Of a stretch of DNA of 64,000 bases, positions 33,140 to 45,815 are shown piece by piece. How positions within the stretch are numbered: the first letter of the stretch is position 1; every line of letters begins with the position of its first letter. Both the position numbers and the translations under genes were made by a program. The notes under the pieces were generated by a model. It ran no database searches, had not been told where the DNA came from, and saw only the letters and a list, made by a program, of their open reading frames with translations. The stretch comes from Symbiodinium kawagutii (Eukaryota > Sar > Dinophyceae > Suessiales > Symbiodiniaceae), in assembly GCA_009767595.1 (NCBI GenBank), contig VSDK01011731.1:134031-198030 (forward strand), in the 5' to 3' direction.

Positions 33140-34403
33140 TGAAATCTGTTGGAATCCCATGTTTTGAATGATGAAAAAAAACATGTTTTAAATAATTTTT
33201 CATCATTCGAAATCTGTTGAAATCCCTGATGAAAAAAAGAGTCACCACTTTTTTCGGCGCTTTGGGTTGGTTCGACCCCCTAACTAGCAGGGCTGTCCCT
33301 GGCGATCAACATTAGCCCTCAAGGAGCAAAAGGTAGAGCAGGAATCCATGGGAATCCTTAAGCAACAAAACTGGCATGAGGGCACAAAAGAGCCAGTTCT
33401 GGTTGAATACCATCAGTCCTTCACTTGGATATTTGCAACCAGGCATGGCTTCTGACCATAATTCATCTGCATGCCTAAGAATATCTCACAATGAACGGTG
33501 CAGTTCCAAAGATGGGTGGTGGTCAGAATAGAAGATCACTGGTGTTACTCAAGCGAACATTTCCCAGAGTTTGTGTTCATCTTTGCTAATTTTCGGGATG
33601 GACAAGCCAAAAAGTGCGTTCATTTGAGCTGGCAAAGCATCATTGACTCGAGAGGTACAGAGGGTACCGGACACCCAGCGACAGAAACATTTGTTCACCT
33701 TCCAGCTGAAAGCAACATGTGGAATGCATAGTGACCAGGTCTTCGCATAACTTTGCATGAATTCGTTGGCCAACCCAGCCACTAACTTAGATTTTTAGTG
33801 CTTTTGGAATGAGATAGGTTTACTGTGCACCCACCAAATGTTGAACATTTAGCTGGCCCAGAAGCGAATCTTACTGTTGATTATCAACTGCCATTAATTA
33901 ACATCCATCAACCAATCACCAATCCTTGAAAACCATCAGTTCCCCATACCTGAATGATGACCAGCAGTACTCCATGCACCGTCATTACTCTCAGGCAAAT
34001 TAGCCTGGAAGTGGAAAATCCACCATCTACCACTGGTTTGCGCAGTAAGACTTGCGATTCTTAGCGCAACCAGGTTCGTTTCCCAGAGACCATCAGATTT
34101 GATCACTCTTAATTAACCATCACTTTGCCATCAAATAATCACCACGAAACCACCATGTTTCATGACTTAACCACCATTTTTCATCATTTAGCTTACTTCA
34201 CCACCATTTTTATCCATGTTTCATCATTAAACCATCATTTTTGTCATTTATTCATCATTTAACCACCATTTTTCATCATTTAACCACCATTTTTCATCAT
34301 TTAACCACCAGTTTTCATCATTTACCCATCATGTTTCACCATGTTTCACCATATTTCACCATCCGATTCGATCACTGGCGCAAGTGTTGGGGAAGTGCGT
34401 CAG
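33140..34403. other. intron with 21-bp ACCACCATTTTTCATCATTT repeats
   Basis: No exon recognised. From about 34130 to 34350 the motif CATCATTTAACCACC recurs in tandem, about 21 bp apart. Confidence 0.6.
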
Positions 34404-34439
34404 GCTGTGGCGGAGACTGGAGCAGCGCTGGCGAGCCAG
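34404..34439 (+). CDS. coiled-coil exon 2
   Basis: GCGTCAG|GCT, then AVAETGAALASQ, phase 0 to 0, GC donor (AGCCAG|GCCGTG). A second frame is also open, but only this one keeps phase with both neighbours. Confidence 0.6.
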
Positions 34440-34861
34440 GCCGTGACGGTGGCGGTGATCATCGATGGATTTGGGGCCGGTGAACTGGCCAATATCGATC
34501 AAGGGCTTTCTTAGGGCCTGAGTTTTTCAAATGCCTGCTGATATAAGTTAACTGCTTAAGTTCGCTGCTGAAGTTCGCTGCCTAAATTCACTGCTTCAGT
34601 TAACTGCTTAAGTCAACTGCTCATACAGGACTCATACAAGTGTGATTCAGTGGATGGGTAGGAACTATTGCTCGTTCACCGATACGGGGATCCATCACAA
34701 AGGCTATGGGATCTCTCAAGAAATCTTGAGCATTGATTCCTTGATCATGGTTATCGACTATGGATGAGTGATGAGTATGGACCTTTGATATCTCAAGAGA
34801 TCTATTGATATCTCATGAGATCGATTGATATTGGTGGATATCTCTTGATATTTGTTGAGTA

Positions 34862-34935
34862 GACCCGAAATATGTATATATATATATACATATTATATTT
34901 AATATGGATATATATGTATATATAGATATATCAAA
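34862..34935. repeat. TA-rich simple repeat
   Basis: ATATATATATACATATTATA-type sequence; similar tracts lie at 35955-36065, 37636-37690 and 47650-47690. Confidence 0.85.
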
Positions 34936-35462
34936 ATAATCGACTAATGTTGACAGGCCAGGTCACCAGCTGTTCATGGCCGGACCTGTTCAGAATCCAC
35001 TGGGGAACATGAAAAACGGAATCAGGGGCACAAGTGACGGAACGTTTCCTGCTCAGTGGTAGCAGTTCACAGTGCTGTTCACTTGTCAATAGCGGCGATG
35101 ATTTTTAAAGGTGCTTCGTAAAGTATGTAAAATATGGCTACGGTTTAATATGAACCAACAAATGGGTGGGGTGAACATCCTAGCGAAGACTAATTTGGTC
35201 GTTTTTGGATGTTCACTAAGGGTACATGGTTGTGATATGTTTTGATGGGTTTTGATCTAACATGTGTAAAATATGATGAACAATTGCTGAAGACTGACAC
35301 CCGTGATGTCGGGTCCCCCTCATTCATAGAAACGCCTATGCTGCATATTGTCAGATGGAACACGGAAAGGCTGGCATTTCTAGGATTTTTCCATCAGAGC
35401 AGGGTTCAGTTTTGATTTTATCACAGCCTTCTGAGACCTGAAACCACCGGCCAGTCGTGCAG

Positions 35463-35491
35463 GAGAGTGCATCGGCGGCGTTTCCATTCAG
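35463..35491 (+). CDS. micro-exon 3 (29 nt)
   Basis: GTGCAG|GAG, then ESASAAFPF and a split Arg codon (AG|GAAGG, GA donor), phase 0 to 2. The next exon starts with exactly the one base required. Confidence 0.55.
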
Positions 35492-36717
35492 GAAGGATCC
35501 AAAGATTAGCCAACAGATGCAGTCGACTCCTGAGTCCTGAAAGATGGTGATTTGAAACACTGGCAATGGCAAAAAGATGGCATGGACCCAATCCCAAGTT
35601 ATGATTCTTTGTTCAGAGAAAAACTCAGCACTTGTGGGTCACAACTCGGTAGACTCACCCATATCGGACACAAGCAGTGGGGCAGCCAATGCATTGGGTG
35701 CTTGGGCCTAAATCATCATATCATATAATTTTCCACTGTGCACAAGTTGTTTGCCAGACCACTACTGTGATGTACCCAACTTACATCAAGGAACCATGTC
35801 ACTTTTGCGCTTGTCATGTGCCATGGTGTGCCCAAAGGTGATAGCGTCCCTGCTGAGCACGATTTTTTTTCTGGTTTAATGGTGCCTTGCTAAGTTGGTT
35901 GCTAAGCACTGACATATGAAGGCATGTTACAAATTGACTCTTGACAAGCCATATACATATGTGTATATATATATATATTTATATGTGCATCTAAATATAT
36001 ATACATATTTCTATATATACATATTTACATATATATATATATATATTTACTTATATATATAAGCATATCTCAATGTATCACTGTTGTGCAAGCAATGTTG
36101 CAACAAACCATATCAGAGCCCCCTCTCAGGCTACGTATGCCTGCTAAACCAGTGCTTCTGAAGGAGAAAATATTCTCATTACATGGCAGATCTTTTCTGA
36201 GTGAGAATGACAACGCCTTACACACATTTGATGAACATACTTAGTTATAATTACTTGTACCACCAATGCAAACAATCAAGTTGGCAACTCATTTTGCTTT
36301 TGCGCTGGCAAAACCTTGATGAACCTCAGGCGTATCAGCCATTGTTACCGATCCTTAATCATTAGGCATCACTAATCATCATCTGAGCATCAATTATTTA
36401 CTGTACCCATAAAATTCATATATGTATCTTCAATAAACCATGACTTATCCATCAATGAATTTGCCATGAACTTTAACTGACCATAGCCGTCATTGACCAT
36501 CATCAACCCATCAATGGCCATCATGAACCATCATCAATCGACCATCATTAACACTATTAATTGACTCATTAACATCATTAACCATCATCAATTAACCATC
36601 ATTGACCATCATTGACCATCATCAACCATCATTAATTAACCATCATTAACCATCATCACTTGATCATCATTAATACGAATCAACTCATTAACCACTACTG
36701 ACTGGTCACAGCCTGAG

Positions 36718-36760
36718 GCAAGAGCTCAAGTTGGTGGCAGCGGAAGCGAAGCGACGTCAG
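36718..36760 (+). CDS. coiled-coil exon 4
   Basis: CCTGAG|G, then QELKLVAAEAKRRQ, phase 2 to 0, GT donor (CGTCAG|GTTTCG). The split Arg with exon 3 gives continuous helix. Confidence 0.75.
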
Positions 36761-37494
36761 GTTTCGCTGTAGGGGTGCGACGTCGAACGTACCGCTGGGA
36801 AATGCGCTCCAGCCACTGAGGGTTGTTCAACAAGGCAGGGTGTACCCGACTTGTCAATCAGAATATCAACAACTAGATTTCCTGCAGTATACTGCAGGAA
36901 AGGTATACTTTCTTCCATACTACTTACCTATTCCGCTGGAAACAACTGACTGACAATCAGGGTATCAGTTGTAGAAACAACCCAGGACATTTCGGGATTG
37001 AATTAGATCAAGCTTCCTGAGAGGTTGATGACGATTGTGGGTCGTGTCCTTGAGACAAGCCACCATGATGGCAATCAAGCAAGGTTGTCTATAGCTGTTG
37101 GTTCTTCCTATCATGACATGGCCGGCCCCTTGGTTCGTCCTGGTCAAGGAATCCTTCATAATGATTCTTCATGAACTGTTGGCGAATTATACTCTCATGA
37201 GTTGATGAACATTAACATCTCAATGGTGAATTACTATTCACCCTTATTGCGAACAATCACATGATTATTGGCCGTTATTATTCTTAGATATTTTTAAGTC
37301 TTAAGAATGATTGTTGTTCATCACTATTATATGATGAATGGTAACTGTAAGAATCATAGCCCTCAATTGAATCATGAATTCATTTGGCTATTGAACGGTT
37401 TGCTGGCGGATCCAGTTTGCCATAACCTCCCCGTCTCAAGCCATGATCATTTTGGGGAAACCAACCAGCTTGGGGGCTGCGCGCCATGGTTGAG

Positions 37495-37557
37495 GCCATG
37501 AATCGCGAGCTCAAAGTCAAGCTTTCCCAGACACTTCAGAAGCTTCAACAGAGCAAG
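37495..37557 (+). CDS. coiled-coil exon 5
   Basis: GTTGAG|GCC, then AMNRELKVKLSQTLQKLQQS, 21 codons, phase 0 to 0, GT donor (AGCAAG|GTCCGG). Clear heptad pattern. Confidence 0.85.
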
Positions 37558-38455
37558 GTCCGGCAGTTGGTGACGCGGAATGGTGCTTTGATACTGGAGC
37601 ATTTCTGGTTAGGATGATGACTGGGATATGAATATACATGAATATATATATAGAGAGAGAGAGAGGAAAAAAAATATATTTCAATATATTATACATAAGA
37701 CTGGTCACTATACAAGAAGATAGTCCCAAAAACAGTTGGTTCTCATTTGTCGTCAGAAGTTGAGACACCTGTTTCTGAGGAGAATCACATGAGATACTTG
37801 CACATAGTGGCAGAGCACCCAAGCATGACCACCGGCTTGGGAGAGGATACTTGCAGAAAGGGGGGTTGCGATATGTCTGGTCCTGATGCATTTCTAAGCA
37901 ATGCCTGCATCATGTCACATACGATACTCTACTGTGGTGCATTCTATGATCAAACTTTTGAGTATGTTTTCCGTTTTACTTCGCTTCTGGTGGGTTAAAC
38001 AGTGTTGAATCTCTGTAGGCGTACTGTCAGCAAGTGTGTATTTACATAGTATTTGTACATACACAAACTACTTGTTAGTTAAGGTTCTAATGTTCTCGGA
38101 GGGGCCAGTGATGACTCAAACGAAGCATGCTCAAATATGCTTGCCATCATGCAGCAGCCAATAAAGGCAGGGCTATTCGCCACAATGTGGACCAATCAGA
38201 TATAACTGCTGGTTTGGAGCTAACCCAAGTACTGAAGCAGTCCAACTTGCAAACAACTTCGGGCGGAGACCACTTTCTTCATAATCACCATTCCCACCTT
38301 GAACCACTATTCATGATTATGAGTCATTAACCCTCATTAACCAACTAGCTTTCATCACCTACCCCTGGCCTCAAGCACTTATTAACCCTCACTAACCAAC
38401 ATGAAGCATCACCATTCACAGGTGACACAGCCGCAGTTCGCCCTGGCGGCTCCAG

Positions 38456-38533
38456 GAGTCTGAGCAAAGCCTCCGGTTGAAGCTGACACGGCTTCAGAGC
38501 CGCAGTCAGTTGCTGCGGCTGAAGCACTGCGAG
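38456..38533 (+). CDS. coiled-coil exon 6
   Basis: GCTCCAG|GAG, then SEQSLRLKLTRLQSRSQLLR, 26 codons, phase 0 to 0, GT donor (TGCGAG|GTACCG). The DNA contains a small inverted repeat (AGCCGCAG/CTGCGGCT) inside the exon. Confidence 0.85.
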
Positions 38534-39349
38534 GTACCGCAGTCAGTTCGGTGGTTTCAGGTGGGGGAAGGAAGGCCCAGAGATTGATCAGTCACGGTTG
38601 AAGAGTGATTAATGGATGGGTCACGGTTCAATAATTGTCAATAAATAGTTTATCTCGCAACGACTGGTGAATGGCGAATTGATGGCAGTGGGTGTTGTAT
38701 GCTTAGTTCATGCTTAAGAGCTCAATGGCTGGGTGGTTGGGGCGCTTGAATGTGTGCTTTGCTGCTGACGTCATGGTCAGCCACATCTGGCACCTGAGGA
38801 AGGGTCAAAGCATTTCCTTGTTGGGGGTTGTTGATAGCAAATCGAGTTGCTGGTTTTGAACATTTTCCTATATTTAGGATGGTTAGATTTTTTTGACTAG
38901 TATAGTTCAGATGGGTTTTGACCACGAAGCAGAAATTTGTGGCTTCAGTACAGAAATCACTAATGCCACCAAGTTCGGGTCTACAAAACTCATGGGAATC
39001 TGTGGACAGCCACGCAGGCGATGAGCAATCATCAAGCCCTTGAATCAACATGATCATCATGAACCGTAATTTATGTATGGCATATCCTTCAATCTATATC
39101 AACATCAACAAAACTAAGAGATTTTCAACAACTAAAGTACTATTACTATCTATCATATAGATTGTCATATGATCATCATATTATCACACAGTTTGGTTTC
39201 CGAATCCTCCGGTTTTTGTTTCCGAATCATTTGGTTTTGGTTTCCGAATCAAACCGTGACCTATCACACATGACACATACGTTGTCATCATCAACACTCG
39301 TCAACCCATTATCGACAACTGCATCCGTCCACGACCTCATGACGTCCAG

Positions 39350-39433
39350 GCTTCTGTGGCAGTGCAGAGCTTTCAAGAGGAGTTCTCCTTGGCCCAAAGT
39401 GAGCGCGAGGAAAATGCAGCCAGGCGATCCCAG
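39350..39433 (+). CDS. coiled-coil exon 7
   Basis: GTCCAG|GCT, then SVAVQSFQEEFSLAQSEREE, 28 codons, phase 0 to 0, GA donor (TCCCAG|GACCCG). It lies antisense to a longer open frame, which I regard as the shadow. Confidence 0.85.
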
Positions 39434-39450
39434 GACCCGGTTGCCCGGGT

Positions 39451-39500
39451 GGTATATGACCGTGGTATATGACCGTGGTATATGACCGTGGTATATGATG
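39451..39500. repeat. 13-bp tandem repeat (GTATATGACCGTG)
   Basis: About three and a half units, just after the exon at 39350-39433 and before a family A copy. Confidence 0.85.
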
Positions 39501-39516
39501 GTTCTTAGCCCTATAT

Positions 39517-39617
39517 GATGGTTTCTCAAAATAAGGGAAGTCACAAACTGGTTGGTTTGTTTGTATAGATAGTTGATATTGAATGATTTGGGGGTACCCT
39601 TATTTCGAGAAACTCCG
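39517..39617 (+). mobile_element. family A element
   Basis: GATGGTTTCTCAAAATAAGG at left; GTACCCTTATTTCGAGAAAC at right. Confidence 0.85.
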
Positions 39618-40198
39618 ATATCCAGCTGGAGCGTTGGATAAGAATCTGGTGTCCAGAAAGTGAGGGGTCTTGATTTTTTGAATGGTCCATTTTTCTCAGG
39701 GGACACTGAGTGGATCTCAAATTCTAAATATCTATTTCGATGTTCTCGTTCCTCGGAGCCGAGTCTTACACCTCGTTTCTTCGAAGATTGACGCTTTAAC
39801 GATAAAGCCAAGGGCCCTGAGGAGCAGAGGTAGGAACAACATATACGGACTATTAAAAACTCGGGAAAGTCAGCCATAGTTGCAAAGAGGGATAGATAAA
39901 GAGACGGTGGCAGGCTTGAGATGATCTAGGCTGCCATAGCTAAGAATTTCACCCCGGATTTGAGGGTGTCTGAAATTTCCAACTTCAATTGCATTGGTCC
40001 TGGAACACAAGTTTAGCTCATCTCATCCTTGAGAGAGTTTCAAATTCTTACACATCATACTATGCATGCAGAACAATGTTTGCTTTGTATTGCTTTACGC
40101 TAGTGAAAGTTACTTTTTCGCCGTAGGTTTTCCCCTATTTCCGATTTCTAGTGGCTTGTTCAAATCGACGCCGTCACTGGCAGTTCCTGGTTCTTCAG

Positions 40199-40249
40199 GA
40201 GATCTTTCAAGCGGACGAGGTACTGGCAGCGACGGAAGAAGAAACACAG
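40199..40249 (+). CDS. coiled-coil exon 8
   Basis: TTCTTCAG|GAG, then EIFQADEVLAATEEETQ, 17 codons, phase 0 to 0, GC donor (ACACAG|GCAGGG). Confidence 0.8.
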
Positions 40250-40940
40250 GCAGGGGTGGCCCTCCTCCGCAGCCGCTGCACCGGGGCACCTGGAGCTGGG
40301 GTTGGTAGTGGGAAGGAACGGTTACTTGATTAATAAGCAATGATAGTGGTGAACTTGAACGTTGCGAATGGTTAACTTAATGACAGTTGTGGTTTTTATC
40401 AATTTACGAGCATTAATGCTTAGACAATTGAACCAAATTGTAGCTAACAATGGTCAATGATTTTAAAGTTGTGTGTTTTTGCGATCAAGAATGATCTGGC
40501 AACCAATCATATCGAACTCAGCATCATTTGCACTATTGAATATTAGCAACATTGATCAATTACGACTCTAGAAGTTTGACCCTTGGTTGGTGCATGCATT
40601 ATTTGAAGGGGATGGTAGATGATAGGCCCGTTTTGCTATGTAGGACATTGCAAGTAGAATCAACAATATGCGATGAACATGGGTCGAGAGTAGTTCACAA
40701 CACTTGATAATACGAATGGTGCAGAGAATAGGGACATACCGGTGGTGACTTCTATCATGAGAAATGTTCACTTGCACGCTTGGATCGGGATATTTTCAGA
40801 TCTTCGTTGTTGTGGCTAGAACTGTTTGCCCTACAGGTAGCTGGTTGGGGTCCACTCCACTGAGAACCACTGCTGAGCGCAGAGACGGGACACCGCCTCA
40901 GCACAGATGTTCAACGCTTTTCATTACAGTAAGGGACGCT

Positions 40941-41047
40941 ATGGGCGTTGCTCGAAATAGGGAACCCCAAATAATGGTTGGTTGATTCCCTATTAATGGC
41001 AAATAAAGGATGATTTGGGGGTACCCCTATTTTGAGAAACACCCATA
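40941..41047 (+). mobile_element. family A element flanked by TA
   Basis: CTATGGGCGTTGCTCGAAAT at left; CTATTTTGAGAAACACCCAT at right. Flanks suggest a TA target duplication. Confidence 0.85.
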
Positions 41048-41137
41048 TGGACATGCCATATTGATATGTCCATGTCCTCCCCCAAGGCCTGGTAGTTTCC
41101 TAAGGACGGATGAGAGGACACCCATATCTCCATGTAT

Positions 41138-41249
41138 TGTTTTTCTCAAAATAGGGAGTCTGTAGCCCCAAATCATCCTCACTAAACCATTTATATTTAT
41201 AGTGATGAACGATCAATTCTTGGGTTCCTTTTTCTAAGAAACCACCAGG
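41138..41249 (+). mobile_element. family A element
   Basis: TGTTTTTCTCAAAATAGGG at left; TTTTTCTAAGAAACCACC at right. It lies 91 bp after the previous copy. Confidence 0.8.
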
Positions 41250-41711
41250 TATGTAATATTTCTGTTGTATAAAACGCATGATTTCCTTTCAATGGTTCAT
41301 TGGTGAGCATCATAAACCAACAGTCCACCATTGATTCACCATGGATAGTCGTGGATTATCCGTTCGTGGATTCACCATTCAAGTAATCATCGATTAATTA
41401 AGCACCACTAATTCTCAATGAACCATGGATTCACCATTCAATTCACCAATAAGAATATATTTGAATTCATTCAGATGTCTATGGAATCAATTCTCAATAA
41501 TTCTCAATCTTATGGAATTTACCCATCACTGAATCATATGGGTTCTGAAAACCGTGGACCCCCCAAATCATCCCACATGAATCACAGTACCAGTCATGGT
41601 TCGGGGGTGCCTTATGACCTAACCACCATGGATCGCCACCTACCCGTGGCTGGCATGTCTATCCATGGCCCCGGTCACCAGGTCACCAGGTCACGAGGCC
41701 CCCGCAGCCAG

Positions 41712-41795
41712 GCCTTAGCCTTGGCACGCCGGGAGCTTCATCAGCGGCAGACGCGGCAGCTTCGTCTGAAGGATGAACTGCAGCAGACACGCGAG
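41712..41795 (+). CDS. coiled-coil exon 9
   Basis: CAGCCAG|GCC, then LARRELHQRQTRQLRLKDEL, 28 codons, phase 0 to 0, GT donor (CGCGAG|GTGCGG). Arg/Gln/Leu-rich helix. Confidence 0.85.
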
Positions 41796-41959
41796 GTGCG
41801 GGGCGGTGATTGGTGGAGCTGTGGCCCGGAGGTTGGGAGGGAGGCCAGGAGCCACCGGAAGTGCCCTGATTGGTTTAATGGCCCATGTTTATGGGTAAGA
41901 TGGATGTTAAGAATACGACCTGCGCTGAGCACAATCTGAGCACATCAACTTTGAGCTGA

Positions 41960-42960
41960 TGAGTAATCAGTACGAAACCTGGACCTCAGCAAGTGCTGAA
42001 GTTGCTGTAACAGTTGAAGAAATGGCCCCCCAATGGAGAGGTCGTCATGATGATCATGGTGGTTGAATGGTGAGTGCAGAGTGCTGTGGACTATGAACCT
42101 TACCTGGCATGGAGGTGCCTACGGGCCGACTGTTTATCATGAAGATCCATGCTACATATATAATCGCTACAGACCATCTTAGGTACAATTGATTAACCAC
42201 CTTGTTCACCATTACCAAGCAGCTCATTACTCACCTTGTTCATCATTATTAAGCAGCTCCTCAACCACCTTGTTTACATTTGTTCACCATCATTGTTCAG
42301 CTCATTACCCATCTTGTTCATCATCATACCATCTAATTGACCAGTTTGGCAAACAGTATTAACCAGCTTATCAAGCATCATTAGCCATTATTTCTCCATG
42401 TATTGCCAAATCAATGCTGCAACATTGAATGCTGAGGATGTATATGTTTCATCCACAAAGAGGAATCATGGATTCCTTCTGCGAATGTTCCTTGGTTCAT
42501 CTCTCTTCGGAACGATGGCTAGTAGAGGCTAACCATGATCACTGATGGATACTACCAAGCTTGTTATTGGTATCAACTAGCAAACCTACAAATTACCTTA
42601 TTGGAATGCATCGGTTTATACAGAGTATATAATATGATGAATTATGAGTGGAGTAATACCAGCCACAATGGTTTATCGGTTGCTTGCTAGTACAAACGGA
42701 AATAGTGTTGCTAATCACTTGGTTCATCAATAGCCAGCCAAAAAAAATTAATTACTAATGGCTGATAATAGTGTTGCCAATGGGTTACCAATACCAGCTA
42801 CAATGGTTCATTAATGGCCATTGTTGATCATTATCCTTTTCCATCAATCAATGGTTGCACCAAGTTATATAAGCAATACTAACAATTACTTAATAGTGAT
42901 CAGTCACCAATCATGGTTGATGATGCTTTGGCCTGTATTTTGATCAATAATTATTCAATA
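41960..42960. other. intron, AT-rich, nothing recognised
   Basis: Short ACCATTA/AATGGTT motifs only; no exon or element ends that I can support. Confidence 0.5.
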
Positions 42961-42968
42961 CCCAATAT

Positions 42969-43070
42969 ATTTGGGGTTCTCAAAATAAAGGACCCCCAAA
43001 TCACAAAATTGGACCATTTGTAGTAATAAACTATCCATTTGGGGGTACCCCTGTTTTGAGAAACCACCAC
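42969..43070 (+). mobile_element. family A element
   Basis: GGGGTTCTCAAAATAAAGGA at left; CCCTGTTTTGAGAAACCACC at right, ending 36 bp before an exon. Confidence 0.85.
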
Positions 43071-43106
43071 ATGGCCCATGATCGTCCAAAACTCCTCCCG
43101 GAACAG

Positions 43107-43174
43107 GCCCTGGACTCGTGGACTTTCACGGAGCTGCCGGCGGCACAAAAGCAGTTGCAGCGTGGCCGAAGCAG
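43107..43174 (+). CDS. coiled-coil exon 10
   Basis: GGAACAG|GCC, then LDSWTFTELPAAQKQLQRGR, phase 0 to 2, GT donor (AGCAG|GTGGGG). The split codon is completed by the A that opens 45629. Confidence 0.8.
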
Positions 43175-43257
43175 GTGGGGGCGCAGGGGTGCACGGGCAG
43201 GACCCAAGGCAGGTTGCACAGGTTTGATGACTATGAAAGTCAATAATATAGCATGGT

Positions 43258-43497
43258 CATATGGCTATGGGTCAATATTAACCAACCAATAATAGTGGAT
43301 AATGACCAACAACAATAAGGGAAACAATGCTAATGATAGGGGAACCAAGGGTACAGGGTTTTGAACCACAGCCATATGGCTATGGGTCAATATTAACCAA
43401 CCAATAATGGGGGATAACCGCCAACAATACAAGGGAAAACGATGGTTAATTAGTGATAGGGGAACCAGGGGTACAGGGTTTTGACCCACAGCCAAAT
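43258..43497 (+). mobile_element. two family B elements head-to-tail
   Basis: TATGGCTATGGGTCAATATT starts copies at about 43259 and 43378. The first ends TTGAACCACAGCCATA and the second TTGACCCACAGCCAAATA. They share the TIR junction. Confidence 0.9.
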
Positions 43498-43604
43498 AGC
43501 TTTATTTAAACTATATGGTTATTGATAGTCATGAATGGATGATAGTCATCATCAATTCATGAGTATGATTGTTTGTTAGGACTGATTGTCTTTGTTTATC
43601 ATGA

Positions 43605-43712
43605 CTACACTCTGGTGATCTAAGATAGCTGGCTGGACAATCCACCATGCAAGTAGATGACTTTCCTCTTGGAAATGGTTCCAGCCAGCCATGTTAGATC
43701 ACCAGAGTGTAC
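43605..43712. mobile_element. family F palindromic element
   Basis: TACACTCTGGTGATCTAAG at left is matched inverted by TTAGATCACCAGAGTGTA at right, and inner GCTGGCTGGA by TCCAGCCAGC. No other copy seen. Confidence 0.85.
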
Positions 43713-43720
43713 TTCCTACA

Positions 43721-43840
43721 AGGTGGGCCCCCCTGGTTATAAGTTGATTAATAAGCCATCAAACTATAGTTATATCTACCATAACTGGTAGTTACCCGAG
43801 TTATAAGCCAACGGCTATAGCTGGTGAACGGGGCCCACCT
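43721..43840. mobile_element. family D inverted-repeat element
   Basis: Ends AGGTGGGCCCC and GGGGCCCACCT are perfect inverted repeats of 11 bp. The inner core TAGTTATATCTACCATAACT is shared with 55057-55142. Confidence 0.85.
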
Positions 43841-44082
43841 CGTATTGATTGATCCATCTGGCCACGTTCGTGTCTGATGGGCCTTCGTCGAAGCCGTGGA
43901 GATCAGTGACCGGTCATCCTGGTCACCGATCCCTGAGTTTGGCTTCGCCATGGGCTTGTTGACTGTGGTTATAAGATATAGTTATATAATGTTATATATA
44001 TATATGGGACCAACCATGACCAAGCCAAATACTTAGATATGGTGGTTTCTCATTTTGCGATGGTTGACCAATATAGTTATAT

Positions 44083-44187
44083 ATGGTGCTTTCTCAATAT
44101 GGAGGACCCCCCAAATCATGCGATGTTAACCGTATTTATAGTAATGACCAACCATTTGTTGGTTCCTTATTTCAAGAAATCACCATA
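44083..44187 (+). mobile_element. family A element
   Basis: TATATGGTGCTTTCTCAATA at left; TATTTCAAGAAATCACCATA at right. A half copy precedes it at 44040. Confidence 0.8.
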
Positions 44188-45628
44188 TATGGGTGACTCA
44201 AAAAAAACAGTGCCAGATACCTTGCATGCACCTAGTGAGCTGTGTTGGTGATTTTCCATTAATCCACACGGATGGTCTTGGGGCACGCATGTTTAGGACA
44301 TGTCCAACATGCTCCGCTGCTTTGTGCGAATGCATCTTGCTGCCAAAAGAGTGATCATCTTGCGAGAGATGGCAGAAAGACACACGCACAAACTTATATG
44401 GATGTAGGCCCGTGATTGGTTTATTGGCACGTGCGTCTGCATGTTGAAGGCAGCCAACAGCTCAAGAAATGTCCATACCCAACCAGCCATAGAAGATCAT
44501 TCATCTTAGAAAATTATCAATACGGACATCGGCAGCTGACTTGAGCTTGGGGAAGCATTTGCTTCTGCAGATGTTCAAACAGGTGTTGATCCATGCATCG
44601 TGCAACCAAAACCTGGTTCCACAAACTGGCGCAGGAAAAACAACTGTTTTTTACGTTTTTGAGTCAGCTCCAATCAGTACAAGTTGATGCCCTAGTGGCT
44701 TGCTTACTGTGTGCGTGTGAAATCAGTACTGGGAAATCCAAAATGTGTTTTCGAACTTGTGTACACTTCACTTGAAGCTCAAGCAGAAGGCTTTTCAGCA
44801 GTCACTGCCCAACAAAGGCGCTGCTGATTGGATGCCATATCGACCTGGGACACTGGGTTGACGTACCTGCTCACAACTTGAGCGTGGTCTTGTGGCTGCA
44901 AGTTGGTTTCCCACCACTGAGTCTGTTTGTGACATGTAGGACTGAGCCAAGAACTCTTCTGGCAAAGCGTTCATGCATTTCAAGGGTTTCTGCAACTGCA
45001 ACTTCTCAAGAAAAACAGCATTGTACAGATAGTCAACCACAACATTGGGCAAGTACTTTTTTGCGGACTTGTCAGAGCGTGCAACAGAGACTCTTCCACG
45101 TATGGGTGCAACAGACCTCTTCATCAACATCTTGAAGCTTCATCAACATGTTCTTCATCGTCAACATGTTCTTCATCAAATTTTTTGGCTCCATCCATTT
45201 GGGACATTCAACGGCACAATTTTACACCGCGGGTTGATTGAAACCTTTTTACGGGATGGGTAGGACACCGAGGCACCAGATTTTACGGGCCAAAACATTT
45301 TAGGTGAGCACATGACATGTGAGCACTATTGGTTCATGAATGCATGATTAATTGATTCCTTTTGGGTGAACACTATTGAATGCATGATTCTTGTCTTTTG
45401 GGTTGTTTGGCAGTTGTTATTTTTCAAACGAACAAAAAACATGTTTTCTCGCCTTTTCTTTTCCATCAAATGCCAAATTTGTTGAATATTTGGGTGATGG
45501 TGGCAGTTAAAGATCTAAAAACAAACAAAAATCGTAAATGCATGTAAATGCCACAGTCAGCAATTTCAATGTCCATAGCTGAATATGTAGTTTGGCATAG
45601 TTTTGAATCCATTCGATCGGGCCGCCAG
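44188..45628. other. intron with unexplained open frames
   Basis: A 111-codon minus-strand frame (44795-45130) is protein-like but has no domain I know. It overlaps plus-strand open frames and could be a transposon remnant. Confidence 0.3.
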
Positions 45629-45677
45629 ATGCTTCGCAGAAGCAGCCGCCGGTGAAGCCGCAATGCGTAGTTCCGAG
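45629..45677 (+). CDS. coiled-coil exon 11
   Basis: GCCGCCAG|A, then CFAEAAAGEAAMRSSE, phase 2 to 0, GC donor (TCCGAG|GCGGGG). The acceptor is followed by A rather than G, but the split Arg with exon 10 and phase with exon 12 both fit. Confidence 0.6.
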
Positions 45678-45726
45678 GCGGGGGATGAGTCAAATTTTTG
45701 GGGCTGTTTGGCTTGATTGCTTTGCA

Positions 45727-45815
45727 TATGGTTTCTCAAGCCATAGGGACCCCCCTAAAATGGTTGGTTTATTGCTAGACATGTTTAATATTGTAGCAGA
45801 TGATTTGGGGGTATG
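45727..45815 (+). mobile_element. family A element, right end decayed
   Basis: ATATGGTTTCTCAAGCCATA at left; GATGATTTGGGGGTATGAC at right. Confidence 0.7.

Noticed and set aside
34241..34483. 80-codon plus-strand ORF with TIFHHLT repeats
   Set aside because: It is the translation of a 21-bp CATCATTTAACCACC tandem repeat running out of frame into exon 34404-34439.
39227..39877. 216-codon minus-strand ORF
   Set aside because: It runs antisense through a family A element, a 13-bp tandem repeat and a strong plus-strand coiled-coil exon, so it is a shadow.
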